From: Bacteroidales bacterium
GTDB lineage: Bacteria; Bacteroidota; Bacteroidia; Bacteroidales; WCHB1-69
DNA length: 14,224 nt
Assembly (NCBI GenBank): GCA_031272415.1
Contig: JAISTU010000061.1
Span: forward strand, 1-14,224
Reading direction: 5' to 3'
The stretch's first letter is position 1. Each line of letters opens with the position of its first letter. This document shows positions 5,984 to 12,906 of this stretch, piece by piece. Position numbers and translations under genes: made by a program. The notes under the pieces were generated by a model. It made no database searches. It was not told the DNA's origin and saw only the letters and a program-made list of their open reading frames with translations.

Positions 5984-7543
5984 TTAAAGGGGTATATTGT
6001 CGTGTTTTTTGGCAGGATTTTCCTGTCGTTTTGTTTGCAAGCAACGCAATGCTTTGATGACCCTATATCGGGTGTTGCGCGGCTCAATTACGTCATCAAT
6101 ATAGCCGAATTTGGCAGCCGTGTAAGGATTACAAAACAAATTATTGTATTCTTCTTTTTTTGCCAAAAATGCTTCTGCTTGCTTTTGCGGGTCAGTTTCT
6201 GCCGCAATTTCTTTTGCATACAATACTTCAACTGCTCCTTCTGCTCCCATAACTGCAATTTCGGCAGTGGGCCACGCATAATTGATGTCGCCTCTTAACT
6301 GCTTGCAACTCATTACAATATGTGAACCTCCATAAGATTTTCTCAACGTAACCGTAACCTTTGGCACAGTGGCTTCGCCGTATGCATACAGCAATTTAGC
6401 ACCATGCACAATCACACCGCCGTATTCTTGTCCTGTACCGGGCAAAAAGCCGGGAACATCTACCAACGTAACCAATGGAATATTAAACGCATCACAAAAA
6501 CGTACAAAACGGGCACCCTTGCGAGAGGCGTTAATATCCAACACTCCCGCCATGTGAGAGGGCTGATTGGCAACTACTCCCACCGACATGCCTCCCATGC
6601 GAGCAAAACCGACCACTATATTTTTGGCATAATTAGTCGCAATTTCAAAAAACTCACCATTATCGGTCAAAAGGCAAATCACTTCCTTTACGTCATAAGG
6701 CTTATTCGGATTGTCGGGGATAAGTTCATTGAGCCGATTTTCGATGCGTTCAATAGGGTCATTACAAACTGTATCCGGTGCCGTTTCCATATTATTTGAA
6801 GGCAAATAAGACAACAAACGTCTCAATTGTGCAATACCCTCTTCTTCTGTTTGGGCTATCAATTGAGCCACGCCTGATTTGGAGGCATGAACGGTCGTGC
6901 CTCCTAAATTTTCGGTCGTAACGTCCTCACCTGTAACTGTTTTGACTACTTTAGGACCTGTTAGGAACATATAACTTGTATTTTTGACCATCATAATAAA
7001 GTCGGTCAAAGCGGGCGAATAAACCGCACCGCCGGCACAAGGTCCAAATATAGCCGATATTTGCGGAATAACACCGGAAGCGAGTATATTTCTCTTAAAA
7101 ATTTCCGCATAGCCTCCCAAAGAATTAACACCTTCCTGAATGCGTGCACCGCCGGAGTCGTTAATACCAATAACAGGAGCCCCAACTTTCATTGCTTGGT
7201 CAAGCACTTTGCAAATTTTAGCCGCTTGCGTTTCTGAAAGCGAACCGCCATAAGTGGTAAAATCTTGCGCAAAAACAAATACCAATCTGCCGTCAATGGA
7301 ACCGTAGCCGGTAACCACGCCATCGCCGGGGTATGAATCTTTGTCCATGCCAAAATTGGTACATCTGTGTCGAACAAACATGTCAAACTCCTCAAAACTG
7401 CCTTCATCAAGCAGCATATTTATCCTTTCTCTTGCGGTAAATTTTCCTTGTTGGTGTTGTTTTTCTATTCTTTTTTCACCGCCACCGAGTTTTGCCTGCG
7501 TCCTGAGCGACAATAACTCGTTTATTTTTTCCTGCATACCCAT
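5984..7543 (-). CDS. pccB: Acyl-CoA carboxylase carboxyltransferase (propionyl-CoA carboxylase beta)
   Basis: The 519-residue enzyme transfers CO2 from carboxybiotin to an acyl-CoA, giving methylmalonyl-CoA if the substrate is propionyl-CoA. It has both crotonase-like halves: SGGARIQEGVNSLGGY and GPCAGGAVYSPALTDF in the N-half, and DVPGFLPGTGQEYGGVI, RKSYGGSHIVM and YAWPTAEIAVMGAEGAV in the C-half. The length is typical. At the residue that is Asp in human and Streptomyces PccB (GGAYDVM), this protein has Ile409, a position known to affect acyl-CoA choice, so it may be less propionyl-specific. It lies 32 nt after the epimerase gene and 6 nt before gldB, in one operon. The biotinylated alpha subunit is not in the window. 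Met3 is an alternative start. A decarboxylase alpha subunit is a less likely reading. Confidence 0.9.
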   Translation of the reverse strand: MGMQEKINELLSLRTQAKLGGGEKRIEKQHQQGKFTARERINMLLDEGSFEEFDMFVRHRCTNFGMDKDSYPGDGVVTGYGSIDGRLVFVFAQDFTTYGGSLSETQAAKICKVLDQAMKVGAPVIGINDSGGARIQEGVNSLGGYAEIFKRNILASGVIPQISAIFGPCAGGAVYSPALTDFIMMVKNTSYMFLTGPKVVKTVTGEDVTTENLGGTTVHASKSGVAQLIAQTEEEGIAQLRRLLSYLPSNNMETAPDTVCNDPIERIENRLNELIPDNPNKPYDVKEVICLLTDNGEFFEIATNYAKNIVVGFARMGGMSVGVVANQPSHMAGVLDINASRKGARFVRFCDAFNIPLVTLVDVPGFLPGTGQEYGGVIVHGAKLLYAYGEATVPKVTVTLRKSYGGSHIVMSCKQLRGDINYAWPTAEIAVMGAEGAVEVLYAKEIAAETDPQKQAEAFLAKKEEYNNLFCNPYTAAKFGYIDDVIEPRNTRYRVIKALRCLQTKRQENPAKKHDNIPL

Positions 7544-7575
7544 ATAATATATTGTATTTTGTTAAAATTCTATTT

Positions 7576-7989
7576 TTATTTCTGATTCGGATTTTCGCAC
7601 AATTCCATCAAAACGCCACCCGTTGATTTAGGATGTAAAAAGGCGATATTTAGCCCTTCTGCACCTTTACGAGGCTGTTTATCAATCAATTGTATATTTT
7701 TTTCTTCTACTTTTGCCAAATTATCAGCCAAATTTTGAACAGCAAAGGCGACATGGTGTACTCCTTCGCCTTTCTTTTCAATAAACTTCGCCACTGAACT
7801 GTCTGCGTCCATAGGCTCAAGCAGTTCAATTTTTGTCGCTCCTATCTTAAAAAAAGCAGTTCTTACTTTTTGGTCTGCCACTTCTTCTATTGCGTAACAT
7901 TTGATTCCAAAAAGATTTTCATAAAATGAAATTGCTGATTTTAAATCTTTTACGGCTATTCCGATATGCTCTATATGTGTTGGTATCAT
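7576..7989 (-). CDS. mce: Methylmalonyl-CoA epimerase
   Basis: The 137-residue vicinal-oxygen-chelate protein interconverts (S)- and (R)-methylmalonyl-CoA, the step between the carboxylase and the mutase. Two beta-alpha-beta-beta-beta modules are visible. Likely metal ligands are His8 (IEHIGIAV), Glu55 (KIELLEP), His78/79 (GVHHVAFAV) and Glu129 (GVLMELCE). The family motif KGAEGLNIAFLHPKSTGGVLMEL is complete apart from normal variation. It is the first gene of the epimerase-pccB-gldB-cdaA operon, with a TATCTTTG box 33 nt ahead of the ATG. It is divergent from the mutase gene, from which it is separated by a gene remnant and repeats. Confidence 0.93.
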   Translation of the reverse strand: MIPTHIEHIGIAVKDLKSAISFYENLFGIKCYAIEEVADQKVRTAFFKIGATKIELLEPMDADSSVAKFIEKKGEGVHHVAFAVQNLADNLAKVEEKNIQLIDKQPRKGAEGLNIAFLHPKSTGGVLMELCENPNQK

Positions 7990-8020
7990 CTATTTAACTT
8001 TTTTCCAATAATACTAAAAT

Positions 8021-8066
8021 TACAAAGATACACTTTTTTGTCAATTAAAAATTAAAAACCTTTTTT
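8021..8066 (-). repeat. Promoter-containing repeat, copy P2
   Basis: This is nearly identical to 4006-4050: TACAAAGATACAC, a 7-nt variable stretch, TCAATTAAAAATTAAAA, then CCTTTTTT. It drives or flanks the epimerase operon. Its right end runs into the 5'-truncated remnant frame at 8049-8381. Confidence 0.7.
8023..8030 (-). promoter_or_regulatory. Bacteroidota -7 promoter box, epimerase operon
   Basis: The minus strand reads TATCTTTG (TAnnTTTG) 33 nt before the epimerase ATG. The spacing resembles that of the other three boxes in the window. A -33 element is not evident. Confidence 0.65.
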
Positions 8067-8381
8067 ATTTCAATACTTCTTATTCTATTTTGGTTTTATA
8101 AAGCAAAAGCAATACCTGAAATAAAGATTTGGATTATACCTTTTATTATTGGAATATATGTAACAATCACTATGCTTTTCCCTTTCAATTTTTATTCGCA
8201 TTCCAAATATACTGGTATACAACAAACAATTATTTGGAAAATGGAACCATATATAGATGCTTTTCGTTATTATTCGTTTTTGATAATCGCGATTATTAAA
8301 TATTACCAATTGAAAAAGAAAGTAAAATTTGAAAAAGAAATTCAGCAAGAAGAAATAACAACAGACATCAGCAATAACTAA
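8049..8381 (+). pseudogene. 3' remnant of a membrane protein gene
   Basis: The plus-strand frame is open from 8049 to the TAA at 8379-8381 and reads as protein-like: FFISILLILFWFYKAKAI, then IWIIPFIIGIYVTITMLFPF, then YYSFLIIAIIKYYQL, ending in a charged tail (KKKVKFEKEIQQEE). This suggests two or three membrane helices and a cytoplasmic C-terminus. There is no ATG before 8172, which lies inside the second hydrophobic segment, and the frame begins within the AATTAAA repeat. The 5' part of the gene therefore seems to have been lost. A start at an ATT codon is conceivable but unlikely. I recognise no family. Confidence 0.45.
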
Positions 8382-8433
8382 TATTTAAATAAATGAGGAA
8401 AAATAAATAGTTTTTTCATATCTACTTAATTAT

Positions 8434-8516
8434 CAATTATTTATTATTTTATCTGATTATCAATGATATACAAAAAAAATGAAAAAAAATATTTTAGAAC
8501 AAATTTATGCGAAAAT
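8434..8516 (+). repeat. Dispersed repeat, copy B (inverted partner of 1-85)
   Basis: This matches the minus strand of 1-85, including TTTATTATT, ATCTGATTATCAATGA and ATTTTAGAACAA followed by TTTATGCGAAAAT. It continues through ATACAAAAAAAATCTT into the CACTCTA heptamer tract, so the core and heptamer order equals that at 2019-2080 and 4068-4121. Confidence 0.75.
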
Positions 8517-8530
8517 ACAAAAAAAATCTT

Positions 8531-8565
8531 CACTCTACACTCTACACTCTACACTCTACACTCTG
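8531..8565 (+). repeat. Heptamer tandem repeat (CACTCTA)4 CACTCTG
   Basis: Four perfect units (8531-8537, 8538-8544, 8545-8551, 8552-8558) are followed by CACTCTG (8559-8565). The tract ends 37 nt before the -7 box of the mutase gene. Copy number differs among the loci of the window (1, 3 and 5), which suggests slippage-prone length variation. Confidence 0.93.
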
Positions 8566-8602
8566 AAAAAAAAGTTTTCAATTCTCAATTCAAAAAAAAG
8601 TG

Positions 8603-8610
8603 TATTTTTG
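8603..8610 (+). promoter_or_regulatory. Bacteroidota -7 promoter box, mutase gene
   Basis: TATTTTTG fits TAnnTTTG and lies 26 nt before the ATG at 8637. The context GTATTTTTGTA resembles GTATCTTTGTA at the two minus-strand promoters. Purine-rich AAGAAGGA abuts the ATG and is too close to be an ideal ribosome-binding site. Confidence 0.6.
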
Positions 8611-8636
8611 TAATTTAGCATTAAAATTAAGAAGGA

Positions 8637-10787
8637 ATGAAACCTGATTTTAATAAAGTAAATTTTAAAAGCAGTACTCAATCGACTGCAAAACAGGAAA
8701 ATAAAAGAGAAAATTTATCAAAATGGCTCACTTGTGAACAAATTGAAGTAGCACCATTTTATACGGCAGATGACCTAAAAGGTATGGAACATCTTAATTA
8801 TGCGGCAGGATTACCGCCTTTTTTGAGAGGTCCCTATTCGACCATGTACGTAATGAAACCATGGACAATACGGCAATATGCAGGATTTTCTACTGCCGAA
8901 GAGTCCAATGCTTTTTATCGGCGCAATTTGGCTGCCGGTCAAAAAGGATTGTCAATTGCCTTTGATTTGGCGACCCATAGAGGCTATGACTCTGACCATC
9001 AAAGAGTTGTAGGAGATGTCGGCAAAGCAGGGGTGGCTGTGGATTCAATTTTGGATATGAAAATTCTTTTTGACCAAATACCACTTGACCAGATGTCGGT
9101 TTCTATGACTATGAACGGTGCTGTGATGCCTATATTAGCATTTTATATAGTAGCCGCCGAAGAACAAGGTGTGCCAATGGAAAAATTGACAGGCACTATT
9201 CAAAATGATATTTTAAAAGAATTTATGGTGCGTAATACATATATTTATCCGCCTGCACCTTCGATGAGAATTATTGCCGATATTTTTAAATTTACGGCAC
9301 AAAATATGCCTAAATTCAACTCTATCAGCATTTCAGGTTATCATATTCAGGAGGCAGGGGCTACCTGCGATATTGAGTTAGCCTACACGTTGGCAGACGG
9401 TTTGGAATATCTTCGTACCGGCGTGAATGCGGGTATGCCTATTGATACTTTTGCGCCGCGTTTATCTTTTTTTTGGGCAATAGGTATGAACCATTTTATG
9501 GAAATTGCCAAAATGAGAGCCGCCAGGATGCTGTGGGCAAAGTTGGTCAAACAATTTAATCCGCAAAATCCTAAATCAATGGCATTACGAACACATTGTC
9601 AGACTTCGGGCTGGTCGCTCACTGAGCAAGACCCTTTCAACAATGTAACGCGTACATGTATTGAGGCTATGGGGGCAGCATTGGGGCATACACAATCTTT
9701 GCATACTAATGCTTTGGACGAAGCCATTGCTTTGCCGACCGATTTTTCGGCTCGTATTGCCCGAAATACACAAATTTATATTCAAGAAGAGACCAATATT
9801 TGTCGTGAGGTTGACCCTTGGGCAGGCAGTTATTATGTTGAATATCTGACCGATAGAATAGCCCACCGTGCATGGGAGCATATACAAGAAATTGAAAAAT
9901 TGGGCGGTATGGCAAAAGCAATAGAAACGGGTATTCCCAAAATGCGAATTGAAGAAGCCGCCGCCCGCAAACAAGCAAACATTGATGCAGGAATGGATAC
10001 AATTGTAGGGGTTAATAAATATCGGCTCGAAAAAGAAGCCGCATTAGATACGCTCGAAGTGGATAATACAATTGTGCGTGAGGCTCAAATTGCACGACTT
10101 CAACAATTAAAAGAAAACAGAGATACTCAAAGTGTAGAAAAGGCTTTGGAGGCAATTACAGAATGCGCCCAAACAGGAGATGGTAATTTGCTCGAATTGA
10201 GCATCAATGCAGCCCGTTTAAGAGCCTCTTTGGGTGAAATTTCTTCTGCAATGGAGAAAGTTTTTGGAAGATATAAAGCAAAAATTAATTTAATATCAGG
10301 TATTTACCGTTCAACAGTGGCAAATAAGAGTGAAATTTTTAGTCATGCGTGCAGTATGGCAGATGAGTTTGCAAAAAAAGAAGGTCGCCGTCCGCGTATT
10401 ATGGTCGCAAAAATGGGGCAAGATGGACACGACAGAGGTGCAAAAGTAGTGGCAACAGGCTATGCGGATATAGGTTTTGACGTTGATATGGGACCGCTGT
10501 TCCAAACGCCCGCCGAAACAGCCAAACAAGCAGTAGAAAATGATGTACATATTGTAGGTGTATCCTCCTTAGCAGCGGGACATAAAACACTTGTACCTCA
10601 AATTATTGAGGAGTTAAAGAAATTGAATCGCCCTGATATTCTGGTAGTTGTAGGCGGTGTAATTCCTGTACAAGATTATGATTTTCTGTACAAAGCAGGT
10701 GCCGCCGCCATCTTTGGACCGGGAACTGTCATCAGCGAAGCCGCAGTAAAAATTATTGAAATTTTAAACAAATTGAGAGGATATTAA
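8637..10787 (+). CDS. mutB: Methylmalonyl-CoA mutase large subunit
   Basis: The 716-residue adenosylcobalamin enzyme interconverts (R)-methylmalonyl-CoA and succinyl-CoA. The N-terminal TIM-barrel substrate domain carries RGPYSTMY (64-71) and WTIRQYAGFSTAEESN (76-91), then SISGYHIQEAGAT with the catalytic histidine and LRTHCQTSGWSLTEQDP. The C-terminal B12-binding domain has DGHDRG with the cobalt-ligating His598, then VSSLAAGHKTLVP and VVVGGVIPVQDYDFL. All key motifs are present and the length is standard, so the protein should be active. The start MKPDF is typical of Bacteroidota orthologues. The small subunit gene (mutA), commonly adjacent, is absent here, as is a MeaB/ArgK-type chaperone. 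It is divergent from the epimerase operon and has its own promoter next to a heptamer tract. Confidence 0.97.
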   Translation: MKPDFNKVNFKSSTQSTAKQENKRENLSKWLTCEQIEVAPFYTADDLKGMEHLNYAAGLPPFLRGPYSTMYVMKPWTIRQYAGFSTAEESNAFYRRNLAAGQKGLSIAFDLATHRGYDSDHQRVVGDVGKAGVAVDSILDMKILFDQIPLDQMSVSMTMNGAVMPILAFYIVAAEEQGVPMEKLTGTIQNDILKEFMVRNTYIYPPAPSMRIIADIFKFTAQNMPKFNSISISGYHIQEAGATCDIELAYTLADGLEYLRTGVNAGMPIDTFAPRLSFFWAIGMNHFMEIAKMRAARMLWAKLVKQFNPQNPKSMALRTHCQTSGWSLTEQDPFNNVTRTCIEAMGAALGHTQSLHTNALDEAIALPTDFSARIARNTQIYIQEETNICREVDPWAGSYYVEYLTDRIAHRAWEHIQEIEKLGGMAKAIETGIPKMRIEEAAARKQANIDAGMDTIVGVNKYRLEKEAALDTLEVDNTIVREAQIARLQQLKENRDTQSVEKALEAITECAQTGDGNLLELSINAARLRASLGEISSAMEKVFGRYKAKINLISGIYRSTVANKSEIFSHACSMADEFAKKEGRRPRIMVAKMGQDGHDRGAKVVATGYADIGFDVDMGPLFQTPAETAKQAVENDVHIVGVSSLAAGHKTLVPQIIEELKKLNRPDILVVVGGVIPVQDYDFLYKAGAAAIFGPGTVISEAAVKIIEILNKLRGY

Positions 10788-10818
10788 AAAAATCTCTAAA
10801 AATCCGGGAGAGGGTTAG

Positions 10819-10830
10819 CCCCCAAAGGGG
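10819..10830. terminator. CCCC-AAA-GGGG hairpin downstream of mutB
   Basis: A run of five C (10819-10823), AAA, then GGGG (10827-10830) can form a short stem 32 nt past the mutB stop, followed by AAAAGG rather than a U-tract. It lies between two converging genes. A role in termination is inferred from position only. Confidence 0.35.
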
Positions 10831-10850
10831 AAAAGGACGAAGGGAAAAAT

Positions 10851-10878
10851 GTAGAGACGTTGCATGCACAGTCTCTAC
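10851..10878. repeat. GTAGAGAC...GTCTCTAC palindromic repeat between convergent genes
   Basis: GTAGAGAC (10851-10858) and GTCTCTAC (10871-10878) form a perfect 8-bp stem around a 12-nt loop holding the palindrome TGCATGCA. I recognise this as a slightly diverged form of a palindrome widespread between genes in Bacteroidota and cyanobacteria. It sits between the mutB 3' end and the pit 3' end, where it could act as a terminator in both directions. Confidence 0.7.
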
Positions 10879-10979
10879 ACTTTGTATTGGTAAAATCTTG
10901 AAAATCAAAAAAATCATTCCAAAATCAATGACGATGCAGAGAGAAAAACAGTGATTTTAGAACAATCTGTGTTTTTTTA

Positions 10980-11996
10980 TCAACAAATTTTCTCGACCAA
11001 AAAATAAATTCCTGCGGCGAGTGCTGCACTGACAGGGATGGTGAGTAACCACGCAATTAAAAGGCTTTTGGGAACTCCCCAACGAACAGCAGATAAACGT
11101 TTTGTAGCCCCTACTCCGATAATGGCACCTGTAATAGTGTGGGTAGTGCTGACCGGAATTTTTAGCCATTCGGTCAAATAGAGCGTCAAAGCGCCGGCAG
11201 TTTCGGCTATCATACCTTCTTGTGGCGATACTTTTGTGATTTTTGACCCCATTGTTTTGACAATTCGCCAACCGCCCGACATTGTGCCTAATGAAATCAT
11301 GGTAAAACATGCAAACGGCACCCAATCAGGCATTTGTGCAATAGATTGGATATGTAATTCACTTCCATTGGCGGCTATCATTGCAGCGGCAATAATTCCC
11401 ATCACTTTTTGAGAATCATTCAAACCGTGTCCAATGCTAAACAAAGCCGAAGAAACCAATTGTAGCCGTTTAAACCATTGTCTGGCTTTGTGTGGCAAGG
11501 TTTTTTTGCATAAAAGGCTCACCAATGCGGCAATTATCAATGCGACTATCATTCCGATGAGAGGGGCTAATAAAATGAATGCTGCAATTTTCAGAATTAC
11601 AGGGACTTGTATAGCCGAAAATCCATTTGCCATAATAGCCGCACCTGCAAATCCGCCTATCAGTGTATGCGAAGACGAAGACGGTATGCCGAGTCGCCAT
11701 GTGAGCAAATTCCACACAATAGCCGCAATAATGCCGGACAATATAATCGGTAAAGTGATAAATTGCTCATAAACCGTTTTAGAAACCGTATTGGCAATGC
11801 CAAACTCGCCTATCACAAATTTGGCAATAAAAAAGGCTACAAAGTTAAAAAATGCTGCCCATAACACTGCCGTCAATGGCGATAACACTTTGGTAGATAC
11901 AATAGTTGCAATCGAATTGGCAGCATCATGAAAACCATTGATAAAATCAAAGAGCAATGCCAAAATAATAATTATAATTAAAATGCTCATAATCAA
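10980..11996 (-). CDS. pit: Inorganic phosphate transporter, PiT family
   Basis: The 338-residue polytopic membrane protein takes up phosphate with low affinity, driven by cation symport. The two inverted signature repeats of the family are intact: GFHDAANSIATIVSTKVLSP near the N-terminus and GHGLNDSQKVMGIIAAAM in the second half. LGIPSSSSHTLIGGFAGAA and IPVSTTHTITGAIIGVGATK are the paired re-entrant-type motifs. About ten hydrophobic segments are visible. It starts 4 nt after the DUF47 gene, so the two form an operon. Met3 (11990) is an equally possible start. The length is normal for short bacterial Pit proteins. No Pho-type box was recognised. Confidence 0.95.
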   Translation of the reverse strand: MIMSILIIIIILALLFDFINGFHDAANSIATIVSTKVLSPLTAVLWAAFFNFVAFFIAKFVIGEFGIANTVSKTVYEQFITLPIILSGIIAAIVWNLLTWRLGIPSSSSHTLIGGFAGAAIMANGFSAIQVPVILKIAAFILLAPLIGMIVALIIAALVSLLCKKTLPHKARQWFKRLQLVSSALFSIGHGLNDSQKVMGIIAAAMIAANGSELHIQSIAQMPDWVPFACFTMISLGTMSGGWRIVKTMGSKITKVSPQEGMIAETAGALTLYLTEWLKIPVSTTHTITGAIIGVGATKRLSAVRWGVPKSLLIAWLLTIPVSAALAAGIYFLVEKIC

Positions 11997-12000
11997 TAAT

Positions 12001-12648
12001 TTATGCGTATTTTACAACAATTGTACGTATCACTTTTCCTACATGCTCTGCCAAATCGGTAGTATCTTCCAACTCACCTGTAATTTCTTTCAATTTAATG
12101 AGTTCAATGCTATCTTTTTCTTCTTTAAACAGTCGGGTGATAAAATTTTCATATACATCATCTGCTTGATTTTCAATTTGATGTAAATTTTCACATTGTT
12201 GATTGATGGAGGGTAGATTTTTTTTAAGTTTTTCCAATTCTTCAACAGCAATTTTGATGCAAACGGCAGCCTTTTTTATCAAATGAGCCAATTCTATGGC
12301 TTCATCAGGGGTGTGCAAAGGGTGATATAGAGCCACTTTTTTGGCAGAACTATTGAGACCATCGGTAATATTTTCCAAACTATCCGCCAAATCATGTATA
12401 TCTTCGCGGTCAAAAGGTGTGATAAATGTAGTATTTAACTCATTGAAAATCTTTTGAATAAGTACATCTGCCGTATGCTCTTGTTCTTTGATTTTTTTGT
12501 AATATTCCACTGCCTCCTCATAAGTAGGAACAGAGAGACAGTCAATCATCAAATCCGAAGAGGTTAACACTACATCTGCTATCTCGTTCAATAACGGAAA
12601 AAACTTTGTTTCCTTCGGCATCAGCCGATTAAAAATTAAATTGTTCAT
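12001..12648 (-). CDS. DUF47/PhoU-like phosphate transport regulator
   Basis: This 215-residue, mostly helical, soluble protein belongs to the DUF47 (PhoU_div) family. Signature stretches are KIKEQEHTADVLIQKIFNEL, FITPFDREDIHDLADSLENI and ENQADDVYENFITRLF, whose acidic E/D-xxx-D motifs bind metal clusters in PhoU-like proteins. Such proteins are almost always encoded next to Pit transporters and are thought to control them. Here it is the first gene, 4 nt upstream of pit. A TATCTTTG box lies 39 nt before the ATG. It is full-length with no anomalies. Confidence 0.93.
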   Translation of the reverse strand: MNNLIFNRLMPKETKFFPLLNEIADVVLTSSDLMIDCLSVPTYEEAVEYYKKIKEQEHTADVLIQKIFNELNTTFITPFDREDIHDLADSLENITDGLNSSAKKVALYHPLHTPDEAIELAHLIKKAAVCIKIAVEELEKLKKNLPSINQQCENLHQIENQADDVYENFITRLFKEEKDSIELIKLKEITGELEDTTDLAEHVGKVIRTIVVKYA

Positions 12649-12687
12649 TTTTTTGCTATATTATTTTAACTAAATTTACTAATTTTG

Positions 12688-12695
12688 CAAAGATA
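12688..12695 (-). promoter_or_regulatory. Bacteroidota -7 promoter box, DUF47-pit operon
   Basis: The minus strand reads TATCTTTG (TAnnTTTG) within TTGCTATCTTTGCAAA, 39 nt upstream of the DUF47 ATG. GTTTACG lies about 17-20 nt further upstream and is at best a weak -33 element. Confidence 0.6.
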
Positions 12696-12766
12696 GCAAA
12701 AAAATATTACATAAACGTAAACACAATGTTATATTAAAGTTAAATTTTCAACAGCCCCATAAATCA

Positions 12767-12804
12767 GCAAGCCTTGCCCCCAAAATGGTACAGGGCAAAA
12801 GAAA
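12767..12804 (-). repeat. Hairpin repeat, copy 2 (partner at 2131-2165)
   Basis: On the minus strand TTGCCC pairs with GGGCAA around TGTACCATTTTGG (plus-strand stems 12774-12779 and 12793-12798). Compared with 2131-2165 the third stem pair is G-C instead of A-T, a compensatory change. CTTTT upstream and GGC.TGC downstream are conserved. Confidence 0.6.
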
Positions 12805-12809
12805 CAAGG

Positions 12810-12906
12810 ACAATTGACAATTGACAGTTATTTTTTTGCATTTTTGAATAAAAACGTTCTAAAATTTGGATAAAAACATTCTCAATTTTTTATTCTCAAT
12901 TCTCAA
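12810..12906 (-). repeat. Composite repeat, copy E: ACAATTG x2, core, TTCTCAA x2
   Basis: ACAATTG occurs at 12810-12816 and 12817-12823, followed by the variant ACAGTTA. The core at 12831-12864 reads on the minus strand TTTTAGAACGTTTTTATTC then AAAAATGCAAAAAAA. GGATAAAAACATTCT at 12868-12882 partly repeats it. TTCTCAA is doubled at 12893-12899 and 12900-12906 and overlaps the stop codon of the neighbouring gene. Confidence 0.7.

Noticed and set aside
8085..8348. Minus-strand open frame of 87 codons opposite the membrane-protein remnant
   Set aside because: The plus-strand frame has the more protein-like pattern of hydrophobic segments and charged tail; the minus frame looks like its shadow.
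8521..8580. Possible CRISPR-like array at the heptamer tract
   Set aside because: Units are 7 bp with no spacers and no cas genes nearby; it is a simple tandem repeat.
9585..9974. Minus-strand open frame of 129 codons
   Set aside because: Lies wholly within mutB, whose plus-strand product is unmistakable.
11434..11772. Plus-strand open frame of 112 codons
   Set aside because: Antisense shadow of the pit gene.
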